From Sweltsa coloradensis (Eukaryota > Arthropoda > Insecta > Plecoptera > Chloroperlidae), in NCBI GenBank assembly GCA_024449915.1, contig JAMZAV010000777.1, positions 372,001-436,000 of the forward strand: DNA of 64,000 nucleotides, in the 5' to 3' direction. The notes under the pieces are model-generated. The model saw only the letters and a program-made list of their open reading frames with translations, did not search any database and was not told where the DNA came from. The position numbers and the translations under genes are program-made. The stretch's first letter is position 1, and every line of letters starts with the position of its first letter. This document shows, in pieces, positions 10,139 through 20,300 of the stretch.

Positions 10139-11382
10139 TATATAGTATTATTTAATGTAACACGACGTAACAAACTGTTTTTAAAGTATCTTGTATCTGA
10201 CAGGTACTTTTTTAAGTACCTTATTTACTTTAGTTTACACTCGCGCAATACACAGTACACACAAAATTGTTTTTTTGGTATCTTGTAGGTATCTTTAGTC
10301 TTTACCTAGGTACATTTTTAAAAAGGATCTTTTACCTGGATCTAGGTACATTTGAACAAGAGTATCTGTATCTATATCTAGGTACAAATAAAAAGTATCT
10401 TACCCAACACTGGCTGTTGGAATAAGCTGCGGCAATAGTGCCTACCGCTAGCACGGCATATGACCCTAATGGCTTTTTTCTGGAGGCAAAAATTCCTGCT
10501 AAAATTACGCATAGATGATGAACCCCACAGTGATATACCGTATCTAGCTGCTGATTCAAAATAGGCGTAATAAACGCACAGTGCCGCCTCACGGGAGATA
10601 CATTGTCTGATTACACGAATTGCGTAACATGCACCACTAAGCTTTCTTGCTATTTCTGTCCAATGATTACGTTTTTAAGTGGGATCTCATTACTTTTTCT
10701 ATAGTTACTTGATACTACTTGTTAGTTATAGGGCCTACATCTGTAAAAGGGTTAGGCCTATATTAGGCCTAAAACCTCTTTTTTCTATGAATTTTGACCA
10801 ACTTATTCTGTCAAAAGGCACATCACCATTAGGTAGGGCCTAGGCCTACACCTTAATGTCCATGTGAAATATGAATGTTGTAGCCCCACCCGTTTGGTCA
10901 GAATTGTCCCAAATATCCCAAAAATATTGCATAAAAAATAAAATAAAAAATCATAAAAGTATGATATTCATGAGAAATATTTCTTCGATTATACCCAAAA
11001 ACGTGGCAGGTCTAAGTTCAGAGATTTCGAAGGTCCCCTCCAATTTTCATCCAGATCGCATATGCCATTTGCCGGGTATAGCGTGAACAAACAGTCCAGA
11101 AAAAAAAGAAAGATATGAGAAAGCGCATGTTTACATTAGCCTTCCGCCTACAATGTGACACCTCAATTCAGGAACCGGGTTTTAAGGGTAAACGGGTACC
11201 CGTACCAGACTTCGTTGGGCGGGTACCCGGTACCCGTCGTCTTCCCTATATTTATTATTTATTTTTTGTGCGATATTTTCGTGACATTTGGGACGATTCT
11301 GACCAAACGGGTGGGGCTACAACGTTCATATTTTACAAGGACATTAAGGTTATGGTGATGTAGTAGGTCTACCTTTTGAAAG

Positions 11383-13343
11383 GGGGAAAAAGGGAAGTAC
11401 GAGGGATATACCTACTCTTAAAGGTGAGGGAGGAGAACTTCTGGTGGGAAACAAGGTAAAAGCAGATGCACTAAATATATATTATAGCTGCGTGTTTCAA
11501 GACAAGGACGTTTACAATTATGCGAATACTGACAGGGGGGAAAATCCCATTGAGGTTAATTTGAAGAATATTACTAACATTATTGCGAAACTGAAAAAAG
11601 GTAAGGCACCCGGGGAAGATGGGGTGACTCGTGACTTCCTTCAATTGGCCTTAGGGGAAACCTCTCTATTCATGAAGCACATTATAAGTGCATCCTTAAG
11701 TGAGGGATGCATCCCGGATAGTTGGAGGAGAGCTACAGTCATACCGATACACAAAGGGGGAGAGAAGGGTAAAATGAGTGATTATAGGCCGATATCGCTA
11801 ACATCGGTGGGTTCAAAAATTATGGAGAGAGTAATTGGGGATCACGTCAAAGAAATTATAAGGGAAAAAAACTGGATGTCAGAGAGTCAGCATGGGTTCA
11901 GGAGGGGATATTCATGTGAGACGCAGCTCCTGGGGTTGGTTAATGAGTTAGCTGGAGAGTTAGACAAGGGAGGCGAAGTGGACGCGGTCTTCATTGACTT
12001 CGAAAAGGCGTTCGATAAGGTACCGCATGGGAAGCTGTTGGAAAAAGTGGAATCGGTAGTAAAGGATGAGTGGGTATTAAGATGGATCAAGGACTTTCTT
12101 GAAAATAGAAGTCAAAGGGTAAGGGTAGGGGGTGAACTATCAGATGAGGCAGAGGTAACATCAGGTGTGCCGCAGGGCAGTGTTTTGGGACCTCTGCTTT
12201 TCGCAATATTTGTGAATGATATAGCGGATGAAATGGGAGCTAGAGTGCGTCTCTTTGCGGATGATTGCGTGATCTATAGGGTGATAAGGAATAGAAATGA
12301 TGAAGGGAAACTAAGGGAGGATATGGATTCCTGGGAATATGAGTGACGGAGAACTGCATGAGTCTAAATGTTGATAAATACAAGTGGATCCGATTCACCA
12401 TAAGGAAAAACATTGGTGAAAAGGGAGGAGGGTACTCAATCATGGGGAAAACCCTAGAAAGGGTAGAAATAATAAAATACCTACCTTGGCACATGGTTCC
12501 ATTGTCAACTCAAATGTCACCATATTGATACACCATTGTGCACCATATTAATACAGTGATAAAAAAGGGATTCAGGTGTTTAAATTTCGTAATGAGGACT
12601 CTCAAAGGGGCAGGGCAAGAACTCAGGGGTCAGGCGTACAAAACCCTAGTTAGGCCCACGTTGGAGTATGGAGCAGCGGTATGGGACCCGTACAAAGCTA
12701 GTGAGATAGCGGGCATAGAAGCGGTTCAGAGGAGAGCAGCCAGGAGAGTCTTAAAAGTGAGAAGGATATGGAGGGAAGTGACTGATGAAAATGGTAACAA
12801 AGGGAAGATCTATGAGAGTGTGGGAGGGATGGTGAGGGATTTAGGATGGGAGAAACTTGAAGATAGGCCTAGGAGAAGACAGGATAGGCTAAGCAAAATG
12901 TATAGGGTATCCAGAGAGCATGAAGGATGGCAGGAACTGCACAGAGACCTGAGGAAGGCAAACTACATTGCAAGAGGGGACCATGGGTGGAAGTTTGAAA
13001 GGGGAATATGGGGCACGGATTTGGGAAGGTTTTCCTACTTGCCTAGAACGATAGTCGAGTGGAATGGTCTGGCAGAGGGGGTCGTAGGGCAAAAAGACAT
13101 AGGCCTAAAGGGATTTGTGTTGAAATTAAAATCAAAATCACTGCCTATGGACATAGGTAGGCCTACCTGGAATGGATGAGGAAAGAGGAAACCAAAGGGA
13201 GGAGCAAGAGGCAAGCATGGAAGATGAGGATTGAGGCAAGAGGGAGCATGGAGTAAGAAGAATAGTAGTGAAGAGGACTAAGTCTGCCACCGACTAGAAA
13301 GTCAACTGCAGAAGTGATCAACAACAACAACAACAACAACAAC
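11383..13343 (+). mobile_element. 5'-truncated CR1/L2-type LINE with AAC-repeat tail
   Basis: The insert is flanked by AAAG at 11379-11382 and 13344-13347. It ends in an (AAC)n tract (13320-13345) instead of poly-A, and its coding frame is open from the left junction, so it is 5'-truncated. It encodes reverse transcriptase and the C-terminal domain but no visible endonuclease. Confidence 0.82.
11384..13180 (+). pseudogene. LINE reverse transcriptase, frameshifted
   Basis: 11384-12346 encodes RT domain motifs in order: GKAPGEDGVT, PIHKGGEKGKMSDYRPISLT, SQHGFRRGYSCETQL, AVFIDFEKAFDKVPH (palm aspartates), SGVPQGSVLGPLLFAIFVND and RLFADDCVIY, whose ADD is the catalytic pair. A shift near 12340 moves to NCMSLNVDKYKW, and a second near 12490 to the C-terminal region 12538-13179 (RPTLEYGAAVWDP, VQRRAARRVLK, LGWEKLEDRPRRRQDRLSKM). 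The motif set fits CR1/L2-like non-LTR elements. At least two frameshifts inactivate it. Confidence 0.85.
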
Positions 13344-13345
13344 AA
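13320..13345 (+). repeat. (AAC)n microsatellite, LINE tail
   Basis: About eight AAC units at the 3' end of the LINE, probably its tail. Confidence 0.8.
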
Positions 13346-13779
13346 AGAAAAAGTTGAAAAAGTTGGCCATAATCCATAGAAATAAAGGTTTTAATATCAG
13401 TTTTTGGAGCATATTAACAAGTAGGGTAGGCCTACCTAGGGCCTAACTATAGAAACTTGACAACAATCACCTACAATAGCCTGGGGTGTTTTGGGAAAAC
13501 TGGGAAATCGTGGGTTTGGATCCAACCCCTTGCCCTCCTCTGATTAAGGATCCTTGATCCCCCCCTTACGTGATCCGTGGATCTCTTAAGTTTTTTCGAA
13601 CGCAGATTTTGAATCGGGCGGGTTTCCAAACCCCAAATTTATGTGGGGACCCGGGTCGGGTTAACCAATCAAGGTTTCCAAAAACACCCCTAGGCTCTAA
13701 CCCAAGTTTTTGGGGTTTAAAGTAAGCAAGGATAAGGTCGAAAAGCTAGCTTTTATTCTTTGCCATTATACTACGCCTA

Positions 13780-13850
13780 GGCCTAGGAAAGAGGCTAGGC
13801 CCCTAGGCCCCTAGGCCCTAGGGCCTAGGCCTTATAGGTTAATGGAGCAT
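13780..13850. repeat. TAGGCCTA-type palindromic cluster
   Basis: Back-to-back CCTAGG and GGCCTAGGCC units. Similar clusters lie at 14553-14650, 14985-15010, 15130-15155 and 15335-15380, flanking the RpS29 first exon. Confidence 0.7.
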
Positions 13851-14220
13851 TTTCTTACCTCTACTTTTAAGTAGGTTGCAGGTGCTTGATTGCTACGAAC
13901 CGATATAAGCCTTTGCATGGTGTGCTTTTGCACTAGGCCTGGTTGAGAAAAGGCACCTAGAGAACAGGAGGACACGTATCCTCATAATAAGAGTGTGGGA
14001 ATTTATTTTAATAAACCACTTGTTAAACTTGACCTTACAACAATAAAAGTCTCACCCACCTGTTCAACGCCATTGTTATTGTGGGGTATGGCATGGCGTG
14101 GTAACCATGGGAACCAACTGCTCAGTTCTATCATTGGTTTGAAAACTATCTACTAGGTTGCGTTGATGGTGTAAAAAATCACAGCCTTCTACGTACAAAC
14201 GTCGATACGACAACTGCTAC

Positions 14221-14313
14221 GACAAGTTTCCGGTTTGAGAGGTTACTGTTTCCGGTACTCATGTTCTTTCTGTTGTTCGCTCACCTCATTGAAGTTGGGA
14301 AAATATTTTAATA
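14221..14313 (+). promoter_or_regulatory. RpS29 promoter and 5' UTR with TOP-like start
   Basis: Two TTTCCGG motifs (14227-14233 and 14249-14255; reverse CCGGAAA, ETS-like) precede CTTTCT at 14266-14271, a plausible 5'-TOP initiator typical of ribosomal protein genes. Starting there gives a UTR of about 48 nt. An ATG at 14261 would lie outside the transcript. No TATA box was seen. Confidence 0.5.
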
Positions 14314-14375
14314 ATGGGTTTCGCTAATATTTGGTATTCTCACCCCCGCAAGTACGGCCAGGGATCTCGATCGTG
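14314..14375 (+). CDS. RpS29: RpS29 exon 1 (coding part)
   Basis: 62 nt from ATG, giving 20 codons plus TG. The donor is GTGAGT at 14376. The split codon TG|C restores Cys21, the first zinc ligand. Confidence 0.93.
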
Positions 14376-17300
14376 GTGAGTATTTTTTCGTGTTTTTTCA
14401 TATTATGAAAACCTAGGCACAGTGGCCGCTCCGGACCTAGAACCATCAAAATCTCTCGTGTCACCATGTGTTTGTCACACGCCTCTTCTCGGGCTGTGTG
14501 ATTCTTGTTGCAAATATGTAGATCTAGAGACCTTTTTGTTTTCTAATGGGGTATGTCTAGGCCTAGGGCCTACGGGGCCTACAGCAAATTGAAATAGGCC
14601 TAGGGCCTAGGCCTCTACCCCATGGCTCCGTAGCTAAGGGCCTAGGGTTCCAGTGGTGGTGGTGGTGGTTTGGGGTTGCCCCCATTTGAGCATAACAACC
14701 CCCACAGCATGTTAAAAATGTGGGCACTCCTTCGGTTGGGGCGGCCCAACTATCAACACAACAACCTACAACAACAAAAATAACCTTCAAAACATTTAAC
14801 GTCGCAATTTCAAACGGAAGTCATTTTGCGTTGAAAGTACTTTTTATTTAAAATAGCTACGTTAAAGGTTTTGCAGGTAGAGTAGGCCTACCTATATTAA
14901 AAAACGAAGAGTGGCGCGGCCTAAAGATGGTTGGACCGCCCCAACCGAAGAAGTACCAAAATGGGTTTAAAATAGTAGGTAGGCCTAAGCTAGGGCCTAG
15001 GCCTAGCAAGAGTTAGCGGTTGATTTTGAATGACCAAATTACGAGAACAAAGTTGAAGGCCCTACCCCCCAACCCAACAAGTTCCTTAAGACTTTAAACT
15101 GTGGCTACGCAATCAGAGCTTCTGTAGATGGCCTAGGCCTAGTCCCTAGGCCTATGAAAAAATTATGTTCTCTAATTTCTCCGTTGACTTCACCTGTTCT
15201 GGGTCTACCTGCCAGAAGCTTTACGACCACTAGGCCTAGGTAGGTCTAGTGGTACCACCATGGCTACGGTAGGCTTAGACCTGGGCCCTCTACGCCAACC
15301 GAGCAGTCTTGCTCGTGGGCTATTGTACGGTTTTCTAGGCCTAGGCCCTAGCCTAGTCAGTAGGGCTAGGCCTAGTGTATTGTCAATGCTTTCAAAAGTC
15401 GACTTGCATAATACTGTAGGCCTACCTATATACCCATTGGCCAAGGGCTACAAGAATAGGAACTTTGGTAGCCTAGGCCTATGGGCACTCTTTCGGTTGG
15501 GAATGGCCAACTTTTCAACACTTGTTTTTTTCAATGAAAATATACGGTAAGGTAATGCAGTTCTCGACCATCACCAGTTCTCGACCACCCTTACGCGCAC
15601 GCCACCTATTTATCAAATAAAACCATGTTGTGTTGATGTGACAGCTCTGGGATTGCTTTTATTAGATCGGGATCAATGTTTTCATGAAGACTGTACAAAA
15701 ATCGACGTCGTAAACGATTAAAATGTATCGAATATCGAATTTTTAATAGGACGATATGGGTTCGACTCAAAGAATGTGGCCTAAATAGATCGCGCTAACA
15801 AGGTTTGCGTCGGCGTCGCACATTTTCAACAAGGGTTTTCTCCTGTTTAATTTGGGCTCAGGACATAATGTTTGCATTTATGTTGACTATTAAACTTGAA
15901 TTTACGTTAATTGCCTTTATTTTTAGTATTTAGCTTATAATTACACCTCAAATATTGAATTCAGCACGGCAGTCACGGGACAACTGTCATGGCGGAACGT
16001 AATCAGATCTCGGCCGCAAGGAAATGGGTTCTCGACCTAGGTTTAGGGCCGTGGCGTACGTGGTCGGAATCGGTCTATTTTGCTCATTATTGATTGTTTG
16101 GCACCGAAATATGTATTTTGATGGACATTTATACCGTTTTTAGGTAATTATGCCGAACACGGTTTTCCGAGAAAAAAGATGAAAAAATTTACTTACCATA
16201 TTCCAGTGTGTGTAATTAATGTTCCTTAATTCATTTTCAGGTACCGCATTATGGTTTTTAATTTTGTAAACAATGTTTTTCATCTTTTCACTAGTGGAAA
16301 TTGAGCCGTCATTTGTGCGTCCACATACTACATCGCCATGTTGATTTGGAAAGCGTGATCTCCTCTGACACGTCTCTACCGCTGCGTACGCAGCGTAAAA
16401 AAGTATTTTTGTTTCAAATCGCGACGTTAAAGGTTAAAAAAGGTATTTTTGTTTAAAATAGCGACGTTAAAGGTTTTGAAGGTTTGTTTTATTAGTAAAA
16501 CACAACGGAAAAAACAGTGACAGCACAATTTCTAAAAATACCTTTTTTAACCTTTAACGTCGCTATTTTAAACAAAAATACCTTTTTTAACCTTTAACGT
16601 CGCTATTTTAAACAAAAATACTCTCTTACGCTGCGTACGCAGCGGAAGAGACGTAGCGGAGGAGATAGCGCTTTCCAAACCAGTATGGCGGCCTACGTAC
16701 AGTACGTACAGTGACAGCACAATTTACACAGGTAAAAAGACGAAAAACATTAGTAACAGTGAAAAGATCGTAATGCGGTAGCTGAAAATGAATTAGGGAC
16801 TATCAATTACACATACTGTGAAAAGCTGGAAACATTTTATGCATTTTTTCTCGGAAAACCGTGTTCGGCATAATTACCCGTTTTTATAATGCTATTAAAC
16901 TCTGGGTCGATTTCTGATTTTGATAATATTCGGCGAAGTTTAACATGGGATTTGCCGCGGTCGAGAATAGGTTACGAAATAAAAGCCTAGGTCGAGAATT
17001 GATTCGATGCAGCCTTCGATTGTTGGTTGATTCGACCAGAAGTATAAACATTAGGATACGTTTTGGTACACTACCCTGAACAGCCTCGATCGCCGGAACG
17101 TTTTGAGACATTCCCCAACTATTTCGGAGATACAATGGCTGAAATACAGTAAAACATAGAACAAATTATTTGCTAAGGACGAAAGGTGGTCGAGAACTGC
17201 ATAGCTGACCCTACCTAAGGAAGAAGGCCTAGGTTAGCCAAACTTACGCACCCGAAATCCTTTCCTTACAAAACTACTTACGTTAGGCCTAGGTTAGCCA

Positions 17301-20300
17301 AACTTTCCGCTGGCTACAGTGCGCCTTTCTAGTTCTAGGATATTTTCGATAAGAGCGCACCCGAAATCCTTTCCGTTACAGTGGAAAAGTTGGCCATTCC
17401 CAACCGAAAGAGTACCGGCCTATGTAAGTCCCAATTTTTTCTTAAATTTTTCATAAAAAATTAGGTAGGCCTAACCAACCACATACCTCTCCATTTTTAA
17501 CATTTACAAGTGTTTTGTGTGAAGGTTGTTCAAATAGGGGGCATTAGGCCCCCTAACACAGGCTTTTTATTGATTCTGCATTTTGGATCTTTGAGTGGCT
17601 ACTCCAGGGGTTGAAAAATCCCAGGCGCCAGGTCGCCACAGCGCCTAGAATTTGTTGAAGAAAGAAGAAGAAGAAGAAGTCGAAGACATTTTTATAAAAA
17701 CAAAAAAAGCAAAAAATTGCGATTTTCGGAAGAAATAATTGTTCAATTGCGCTCAAATTTCACACAAATATATTAATTCATAAAATTAAGATTCTGTGAA
17801 AAATCATTACAGTCGGATGAAGCATGTTGGTGTTATAGGTCGAAGAAATTTAAATAAATCGATTTAAGCGTAAAATTACGATTTTCTTGAGAAATAATCT
17901 TTCGATTGCGCTCAAATTACACACGAATATATTAATTCAAAAATTAAGATTCTGTGAAAAAATCATTATAATCGGATACAGAATGTAGGTGTTCTAAGCC
18001 GAAGAATTTTAAAAAGTCGTAAAATTGCGGTTTTCATGAGAAATCATTTTTCGATTGCGCTCAAAAACGTGGCAGTTCTAAGTTCAGAGATTTCGAAGGC
18101 CTCCAGAAAATTTCATCGCAATTGGAGTATCAGTAAGCCAGAATCGTATTAACAAACACACAAAAATGCAAACAGAAAAAAAGAAAGAAAGAAAAACATT
18201 CCGGATTTTTTTCTCCAGTGTAGTAGAATGGAATCTTCGCTTCGCTCGCTACGCTCATCCAAAAATTACCGATGGTATGCCATACCGGAACTAATTTGTG
18301 ATAGATTTTATGCACATTGTCGAATTATGTTTAACTACCGGTAGGAAAACGCTAAAGTCCCGTCGCGTTGATGGATGAGCTTTTTTGTAAGTTTTAAGTT
18401 TGCGTGGGATCTATTTACTTATCAAGTGCCTTTTGAACGCATTGTTGGTGATTGTTGTCAAGTTTCTATTGTTACTTGTAAATTGTTATTATAAACCTAA
18501 AAAAAACTCATATTAAAACCTTTAGGCTATTCTATGGATTCTGGCTAACTTTTTCAACTTTTTCTTTCAAAAAGCAATACATCACCATTACCTTAATGTC
18601 CATGTGAAATATGAACGTTGTAGCCCCACCCGTTTGGTCAGACTCGGTCAAAATGTCACAAAAATATCCCACTAAAAATCGAAAAAAATCGTAACGACAT
18701 TCATGAGAAATATTTCTTCGATTGTACCCAAAAACAATAGGTACACCTCTAAGTTCAGAGATTTCGAAGGTCCCCTCCAATTTTCATCAAGATCGGAATT
18801 GCCGTTTGCCTTGTAGAGAGTTAACAAACAGACAGAAAAACAAAAAAAAACGAGCTAAATTTTTTTGGGGTCAGTGAAATTGAAGTCTTCGCTTCGCTCA
18901 TCCAATAATATATAGGGCCTATACGAAATTTAGAAAAATATAGCCTCTAGGCATACGATCCCAAATATGGCCAGGTATAATAATATGTAGGCCTTGGCCT
19001 ATGTATTGTAATAGGGCCTACAGGGTTGGCTTGGTTGCTTTGATTTACTGTCCCCTACTGAAAATCAGTTAGGCCTAGGCCTTACGTATATAACTGAGCG
19101 GGTAGACTCTAAATACAATTTATTTATTTATTTAGGGGGATTTTTTTTATTTATTTATTTATTTATTTATATTTATTTAGGCTATTTATTTAATAGCCTA
19201 CCTAGGCCCATTGATATTAAATATAGTAGGGTCTAGGCTAGATCAACCGTCATTGGTCCACAGGTGTGTCAATTAGAAGGCATCTTGAAATTCAGTTTGC
19301 ATGTTTAGTAGATGGGAGCAATGTGTAGCCCAAATATTTTTAAAGATGGCCGTCAGGTTGACAGGTGAGCATATTAGACATAACACCAACGATTAAGTAA
19401 ATTCCCTAATGCAATAACTTCTTATTGTTTTTGTTAAGTGCACTCCCATGCTGCACAAGCTAAAACCATATCAAACAATTCAGAAAAATGCTTTATTGCA
19501 TTAAAAAAGCATAAATTAAAACGTGATATTGACGCTTCAATTTGATTCGCTCGCGCCTGTGCGGACGTATTGGAGACTACTGCGGATCTAGCCTACTATA
19601 GATGTTTAATACAATGCCTACTAGACCCTACCCCAATATTGGGAAACAAAAACAAATGTAGACGGTAGACCCCTCTCCAAAGTGATTTAAAAGTGTTTCT
19701 TCTGACAACACAACACACCCTTAAAAAAATCCCTGTGGGCAAAACTGGGGGGCACTGCCCCCCCAGACCCTCCCCCCCTGCATTGTTGCTTCAACTACTT
19801 TCTTCAGTAGGCCTATAGGCTAAGTGCATACCCTGGGGGGGGGGGGTGATTTTTCTTTAATTTTAATTTTAAAAAATCAAATAGAGAGAGAAATAGACTA
19901 GGTCCTAGGCCTATACTTCGGTACCCTGAAATTTCATGAATGAATTTTCTCACTAAATGATGCTAAATAAATATGACTGTTTTATTATTAAGTAGCGAAA
20001 TAAGGCAATAATCAGTTTTTTTTTTAAATTAGAGCAAAATTAGGAGCTTTTCTTAATTATTCTGCAAGTTTTAGTCCAAAATATGCAATTATTTTGACAA
20101 TTGGGCATTGAAATCAACATTTCTGTTTTAACTTATAGTTGGCACAATGACAGTTGAAAATATTATTAACCAACATGCCTAGCTAATTCCAATTAAGTTA
20201 ACTTTATATGGCCTAAATATTCGTTCATGTGTAATACGTGTTCATTTCGCTTGAGTAGTGATTACACTTGCTTGCTATATTTATGACGAAATGATGTGGT

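Larger units (their letters stand above)
4539..10412. mobile_element. hAT transposon with perfect 8-bp TSD (GCTGTTGG)
   Basis: The left end CAGTGTTGGG at 4539 and right end CCCAACACTG ending at 10412 are flanked by GCTGTTGG at 4531-4538 and 10413-10420. CAGTGTTGGG ends and 8-bp duplications are classic for hAT. Subterminal regions are rich in GTATCTAGGTA-type repeats on both sides (4550-4690 and 10190-10400). Most of its length is later insertions at 5789-9210 and 9214-10138. Only the transposase C-terminus remains. Confidence 0.9.
3843..10660 (-). mobile_element. LINE retrotransposon 3' portion (jockey-like), split by a hAT element
   Basis: The minus strand of 10421-10600 encodes reverse transcriptase C-terminal motifs including YGISLWGSSS, LQKKAIRVICRASGRHYCR and SLFQQ. 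Reading continues across the hAT at 4530-4300 with LKILTIAGLY, then EVACHI and NVHSYNTKTKDNLHV after frame shifts. The 3' end is AATAAAACTAAACTAAAC at about 3845-3865, a signal plus a simple tail. It is 5'-truncated, has several frame breaks, and is a dead copy. The right boundary is uncertain by ~50 bp. Confidence 0.7.
3812..11118 (-). mobile_element. Helentron-like (HINE family A) element, interrupted by nested insertions
   Basis: The 3'-end motif (AAACGCTTTTTCC, then GCGTTGATGAATGAGC) is at 3812-3842. The body resumes near 10672 (TTTTTAAGTGGGATCT) and runs to about 11118, closely matching the intact minus-strand copy at 18340-18905. Everything between is a nested LINE with later insertions. 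The 5' terminus is missing. Relative to other copies it carries a 19-bp GGCCTA-type insertion at 10832-10850. Confidence 0.65.
11253..13480 (+). mobile_element. Helentron-like family A fragment split by a LINE
   Basis: 11253-11382 (GCGATATTTTCGTGAC to CCTTTTGAAAG) and 13344-13480 (AAAGAAAAAGTTGAAAAAG onward) join into a continuous family A segment, as seen uninterrupted at 44320-44560. It contains a 6-bp GGTCTA insertion at 11366-11371 and a 22-bp GGCCTA-type insertion at 13424-13445 relative to other copies. Confidence 0.75.

Noticed and set aside
11887..12494. Minus-strand frames opposite the LINE reverse transcriptase
   Set aside because: Shadows of the plus-strand RT, with no motifs of their own.
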